Positions 59,801 to 64,000 of a DNA stretch of 64,000 nucleotides are shown here, in pieces (the first letter of the stretch is position 1; the number at the start of each line of letters is the position of its first letter). The notes under the pieces were generated by a model, which was given only the letters and a program-made list of their open reading frames with translations, was not told the DNA's origin and did not search any database. A program made the translations under genes and the position numbers. This DNA is from Mesorhabditis belari (taxonomy: Eukaryota; Nematoda; Chromadorea; Rhabditida; Rhabditidae), in the NCBI GenBank assembly GCA_958450365.1, contig CAUEEP010000743.1, positions 8,983,501 through 9,047,500 of the forward strand, given 5' to 3'.

Positions 59801-62530
59801 TCTCAATTAAGTGCTTTTTAGAAAATGCGTGAAGATGTGCGAGAAACAAATTTCAATTTTTAAGTGCACACTAACCCATGTCGAGCTGCAGTCGAACAAA
59901 GCTCTATTGTGGTGGATCACTGCTGAAAAGCCGATTGTTTTATCACGTCAAAGAACAAACCATAATTCAATTCAATGGGGTTTCCTTCTTTCACATGTAT
60001 TTCGCGAGCATGTGCCGCAATCTAAACAAGAACATCATTATTTTCATTTACTGACAAAGGCTCATTTTGCAAATGTTCCTAGTTAAACGATCATGCGCAA
60101 GCTTTGCAAATCTACAGTTGCAAAGTGATATTTTTTCTAATGCATCTTCGAGTACTGAGAAGAGAAGGTCAAGTGAGCAAGGTGACCAAATCACATGCGA
60201 TATATACCATTCGATGCAGAATTTCACGCTGATTCCGAATATGGTTTTAGTTTCTGCTATAAAGCACTCTGTCAAAAGTTCTAAGCATGCAAAGATTTGT
60301 ATGGAATTTTAAAAATCATCCCTTGAGTTTATAAACAGATTATCTTAAAAAAAAACCAAAAACATCCAAGCTGCTAAACAGGGCTGTTTTTCGAGGCCAT
60401 AAGCCATAGCTGGCCAGGCCATATAACCGGTCATACTCAAAAATTAGACTTGTGGAACAGCCTTGCCGTGAAATCCAAACGTACGTGAATGTAATCAGTT
60501 GTTCCGTTCGAGTAAGAGCTTGTACCGTTTTCTAAAAGCAAATTTTTTTTTTCTAAGTGAAATTCAAAAGTCTGATTTTCGAGAACTGAGTCCGGAAAAA
60601 AACATCTGCATCTGCACTTCTTTGATGCTTACCCAGTTCTTTGCGTAGTAACGGCATGAGTTCACGAGAACGTGGAAGCTGCTGAAGTGTAAGTATATTT
60701 ATGACTTCTGTAAGCTGCATATCCAACCTGGAGAATGTTCACCAAAAACTCGACTTTTTCTTCCTCGTATTGACACCGTAGCAACATCTTGTTCGCAACC
60801 AAGTGCTCTCTCAAGGACTCGTTTGGGATTATATAACCCTGTCTAAATGGAATCCTTTTTCATAAGTACTATAAAATAAAGAAACCTTGGGTTGAAATGC
60901 TCGTTGATTTTCCACTCCACGCCATTCAAAAATAGCTGCATTCGACTTTCTTCAATAAGTTTTCATCGAAAGGATCGCTTTTCAGAACCTACTTGTCACA
61001 TTCCACGTCGTTTCACACGGAATGACCAAATTTGACGCAGCATGGAGGGAAATTATATATATCTCGGTTTTCAGAAAAGTATTGTGATCTAAATGTACCA
61101 AAATCAATGTATCAAAATTAGAGTTTATCACCGGATCTTCTAAATCAATACAGACTGAAATAATCTGTTTTGTTTGTAAGAGCACAGATGAGCCGATTTG
61201 TCAACATCTAGTACGTCCTTCAATTAATGGCATGGATAAAACATTCAAATATTAGATTAGCAACTTAAAAGTGGGTACACTTTTTCCTATTTTTCATAAA
61301 ACATACTTAATACGCGAATTGAATTAGACTTCACTAAATATTATTTATATATTATCTAATTTAAGACATGTTTAAGCAAATTTGGGTAACTTTTGAAGCG
61401 AATTTGGGCAGAAACTCAAGTTTTTCTACAAATTCTTTAAATGGAACTGTAGCAAAAACAATTGATTGTCTCGAGCTGCGAATTTGGTTCATGTCTAACT
61501 TTTAATGCGCTATCTTTTTTGATATTGACACAAAATGGGTTTCATTAGAAAAAAAAGTACTTAAATCGCTTCATTGAGCGTTCATCATTTTTTGTTTCCT
61601 CAACTTGTTGCCCCGAGAAACCTAAAAAACCGAAGCTTTCAAAAGCCTGTTTTAGAGAATAAATAGACTTTTTTATTGGTAAAAATTGAAAATTAATTGG
61701 TGTACTAGTTATTTTTGAAAAGTAAACGGAATAAGTGTACCAACTTTCAAGTTGCCAATCTAATATCCTGAATCTTAATCTTCTAGGTTGTCAAGCTTTC
61801 ATAAAACGTTTTTTTGGATGTTGATGTTCGAGAAATAAATAACTGTCGGGAGACGCTTGTCGAAAAAAACTTATAACTTCGAAACTGAGGCTTCTACCCA
61901 AAAATGAAAATAACTTTCGAAAACTACCGAAAATCTGCAACTTTTCAGTTTAATTTCTGGTGATAAATTGGTCAAATCGGATTCTTACAAACAAAAACGG
62001 ATTAGGTGTTTTCACCTGTAATGCACATTCTCACCTCTAACAAAAAGATAAACGGCAGTCAAGAACTCGTTTTTGTTTTCATCGCCATACAAGTATAAGC
62101 CAGTATCTGTGGCTTTTAAATCTCGAACATGAAAAGTTGAGTTCTGGTAATAGATTTGCAGATGAAAAAAAACATAGATGATCCTTTACCTGTGCATTTT
62201 CCGTGACATTAATTCTACTGAGCCAGCTAGTTTTGTAGAAACCGCTTAATTCTCGATGTGACCTCCCTTGAAAAGACCACCTAAATGCTGAGGGTGAAAC
62301 AAACAAACGCACTCTGACTTGAAGTTTTTGTTTTTCGGGCTTATAAGTGTCACGTTTTGTCCGGCTTCCAGTTCAATGAAGCTGAAATGGGTAATCATTA
62401 CGGCAAAGCATAACAGGCTCAACTTTGCTTGTTCTTTGATCACCGCTTGACTTTTTATTGCATTCTCTTTGTTGGCTTCTATTTGAATACAAAGAAAAAA
62501 TGAGGTTAGAAACAAAGAGTTGACCCGCAT
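50840..62530 (-). CDS. Ig-domain receptor tyrosine kinase (VEGFR/PDGFR-like)
   Basis: The minus-strand gene starts at ATG 62530 with a signal peptide ([19 protein letters not shown]). Ig-like pieces follow: 62400-62050 (joined through a 38-nt intron; [11 protein letters not shown]), 59465-59330, 59280-59110, 58022-57830, about 56580-56470 ([10 protein letters not shown]), 56342-56120 ([20 protein letters not shown]) and 54720-54627. The membrane helix is [20 protein letters not shown] near 54390-54330. The kinase: [19 protein letters not shown] (54020-53935), [24 protein letters not shown], a Ser/Glu/Lys-rich insert (about 52850-52590), [66 protein letters not shown] and [13 protein letters not shown]; it ends at 50840. 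A split kinase domain plus several Ig domains points to the VEGFR/PDGFR class (C. elegans VER proteins). All core catalytic motifs are intact. Introns hold many repeats. Some Ig exons are not resolved, and the Ig at 54627-54720 lacks its expected Cys. Confidence 0.85.
51430..51840. repeat. Tandem dimer of a dispersed repeat in a kinase intron
   Basis: Two units of about 190 bases share ACCTAAAAGTCAGATTCC and GGAGCGTCGCGTTTG, each ending in an ACAGACAAACA tract. It lies between exons of the receptor kinase. Confidence 0.75.
53222..53743. mobile_element. Non-autonomous element, GATTGGCAACTTG ends, copy 1
   Basis: About 520 bases with inverted ends (GATTGGCAACTTGGAAGTTG at left; TTCAAGCCGCCAATCTAATA at right). 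A full second copy lies inverted at 61251-61773, also within this gene's introns. The interior is non-coding. Confidence 0.7.
54661..55620. repeat. Large inverted repeat containing an Ig exon
   Basis: Arms of about 340 bases (54661-55000 and 55280-55620) around a spacer of about 280. The left arm includes much of the receptor kinase exon 54627-54720 (GAAGTGCTACTTTG...). The right arm carries its inverted copy (...CAAAGTAGCACTTC). The spacer edge near 55255-55310 has a tRNA-like stretch on the minus strand (TAATAGCTCATTCGATCG then GCTTCGATTCCGG). Confidence 0.8.
58198..58964. mobile_element. MITE with long (about 240-bp) inverted ends
   Basis: Begins CAGGCTGGGGCAAAATTACG after TA and ends with the complement CGTAATTTTGCCCCACCCTG followed by TA. 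The two arms stay alike for roughly 240 bases. The interior of about 270 bases is non-coding. The ends are of Tc1-like type. It is in a receptor-kinase intron. Confidence 0.9.
59542..59616. repeat. Short hairpin
   Basis: TATTTCCTCTATTAGTATTG at the left faces CAATACTAATAGAGGAAATA at the right, with a partly repetitive CAATACTATT centre. Possibly a tiny MITE. Confidence 0.7.
61251..61773. mobile_element. Non-autonomous element, GATTGGCAACTTG ends, copy 2 (inverted)
   Basis: Reverse-orientation copy of 53222-53743. Ends TTAGATTAGCAACTTAAAAG and TTTCAAGTTGCCAATCTAAT. Confidence 0.7.
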
Positions 62531-63925
62531 CAACTTATAGGGTATTGTGATCTGAATCAATTTCACATACAAAAGCAAAGTTAACGAGTTTTTTTAAAAT
62601 AGAAACATTCAGTTAAACACTTAAAAAGGCTAATCAACACAAAAATACAGTCCGAGAAACGCCTAACAGATTTGGTGGTTAGCCCAGAGCTAAATGACTT
62701 CTTAAGTCGTGAAATACATATAAGATTTCAAATCTCCAGACTTTCTAGATAATTTTGGCAAGTTTTCGTGAAATTTTCATGATCCTAACTCGTTTTAGAG
62801 TAATTCGAAGATGACGCACTCAAAAATTGTCAAGTTTTCGACTATGTAATACTTCATTTATGAAAAAATTATTTTTCTCAACTTGATCACACAAAGACAA
62901 ATGAATACTCATTTTCAAGGCTGTTCTGTTTTACTGTGATTTGAAGGAGAAAATTGTTAGCAGAATTTGGAAGGACACCGTTTTAATCAAGCAATGAAAG
63001 TCGACAACCTATGAAATTCCTAGGTTTCACCAGTTCGTCGTAAAAAAAAAGAAGGTTACGAAAACAAAAAATAAAAAAAAGAGAGAGACAAGGCAAAAAG
63101 AACAATAATTAGGCGTCAGGTGGCTCCGTGGAATAGAGAAAATGCTTACGATAGAAATCGACTGAATATTCAGAAAGTGATAGTGATTTTCAAGATGCTC
63201 AGTCACTTTCGACCGTAATCAGTTTTCTGTTTTTCTTTTTTATTTAAAAGGAACAGATTTTAATTATAACTAATGAAGCACAACCTTTGTAAAGTAAAAA
63301 TAGTTTCCGAAAACTTTATTGAACCAAATATTGTTGCTGCAACAAAAAAAGGAAAAAACAACTCGTACAGATGCAACCAAAGGCCGAGACAGTCTCTTAT
63401 CACAATTGGCCCGACCTTCTAGCCGAAAAAAATTGTGCAACAGTAAGCTTTGTTTGATGAATTATCATTTAGGGGCCACATATTAGTATTACTGGGGTCT
63501 ACCGGAAGCGGCTTTGTTTCAAAATTACGATCAAATGAATCAGTGTCACAGTTGAGTCATTTTCGGTTAAAAGCTTTCGATAATTTTAGACAAAGAATTC
63601 AGTAAAAGAGCAGTAACACAGAAGAGTTACAGACTGTCTAACAAGAGAAACTTTGACTTAATTTTTTTAGAAGTAGTTCTGGCGTTTAAAGCGATTTTTA
63701 TATTTTTTTCGAAATCATGATTCTTATCCAAAAATTTTTTAGGTCATCCAACCTCTGAGAGGGTCAAAATTTAAAGCAGATCAAGTTCTTTAACTGATTT
63801 TTTAGAAGAAATCTAACGCTGATTATTTAAAAGCAATTGTATTCATTTTAACTTTAATTCAATCTGAAATCATTGCCAGAGATATTTGGAGTTTTAGCAG
63901 CCGACGCTAAACTTTTTCATGAATT
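62531..63925. other. Intergenic region with likely divergent promoters
   Basis: About 1.4 kb between the receptor kinase start (minus) and a possible kinase start (plus). AT-rich, with A/T runs near 63045-63085. No coding exon seen. A GTGGCTCCGTGGAATAG stretch at 63119 recalls an A box, but there is no B box. Confidence 0.35.
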
Positions 63926-64000
63926 ATGGCAACAAACCAGGAACCCAAAGGACGACCTATTGGAAAAGGAGCATATGGTGATGCTTGAATTGATTGGACA
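63926..64000 (+). CDS. Possible start of a MAPK-like protein kinase, cut by the window end
   Basis: ATG 63926 opens MATNQEPKGRPIGKGAYG, ending at a possible donor (TATG|GTGATG at 63978). PIGKGAYG resembles the Gly-rich loop of MAP-kinase-like enzymes. Only 17 codons are visible, so this may be chance. Confidence 0.35.

Noticed and set aside
63119..63200. tRNA-like stretch (GTGGCTCCGTGGAATAG)
   Set aside because: No B box, no acceptor or anticodon stems.

Overview
The window looks like a piece of a nematode nuclear genome. It is AT-rich, and its genes are split by many introns, most of them short (about 38-60 nt). The acceptors nearly all read (T)TTTCAG. The gene content also fits: an ACK-type tyrosine kinase, an invertebrate-type lysozyme, a Cys-loop receptor, an Ig-domain receptor tyrosine kinase, and Tc1/mariner elements. 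No species is claimed. All gene models below were built by eye from splice sites, reading phase and motifs, so exon edges are predictions.

Layout. 0-10.5 kb: an unrecognised minus-strand gene and a decayed partial duplicate of it. The intact-looking copy carries a pair of inverted tRNA-like sequences. 10.6-13.3 kb: a 15-bp satellite in head-to-head orientation, a dead Tc1-like element, and a partial copy of the ACK gene's 3' end. 13.7-19.1 kb: ACK-family kinase, plus strand. 19.3-21.1 kb: two halves of one mariner in opposite orientation. 21.8-22.8 kb: an unrecognised gene. 23.2-23.8 kb: Tc1-like remnant. 24.3-30.2 kb: a single-pass receptor-like gene, minus strand. 32.2-36.6 kb: i-type lysozyme with two abutting Tc1/mariner elements of D-37-D spacing in one intron. 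37.8-43.5 kb: a Ser/Thr-type kinase whose reading frame continues through a transmembrane segment into a glycosylation-rich C-terminal region. 44.4-49.3 kb: a rearranged patch with Cys-loop receptor exons in scrambled order, the last exons of rpl-7A, and a GGACGTCC-rich foldback element whose empty site is preserved about 2 kb away. 50.8-62.5 kb: Ig-domain receptor tyrosine kinase, minus strand. At 63.9 kb a possible MAPK-like kinase starts and runs off the end.

The genes do not form an operon or a single pathway, although several are signalling proteins (three clear kinases, two membrane receptors, one channel). The most unusual candidates are the kinase with an apparent N-in/C-out layout, the foldback element with its empty site, the nested insertion (hAT-like element containing a mariner and a palindromic MITE) inside that kinase's first intron, and an inverted repeat in the receptor kinase gene that carries a copy of one of its own Ig exons.
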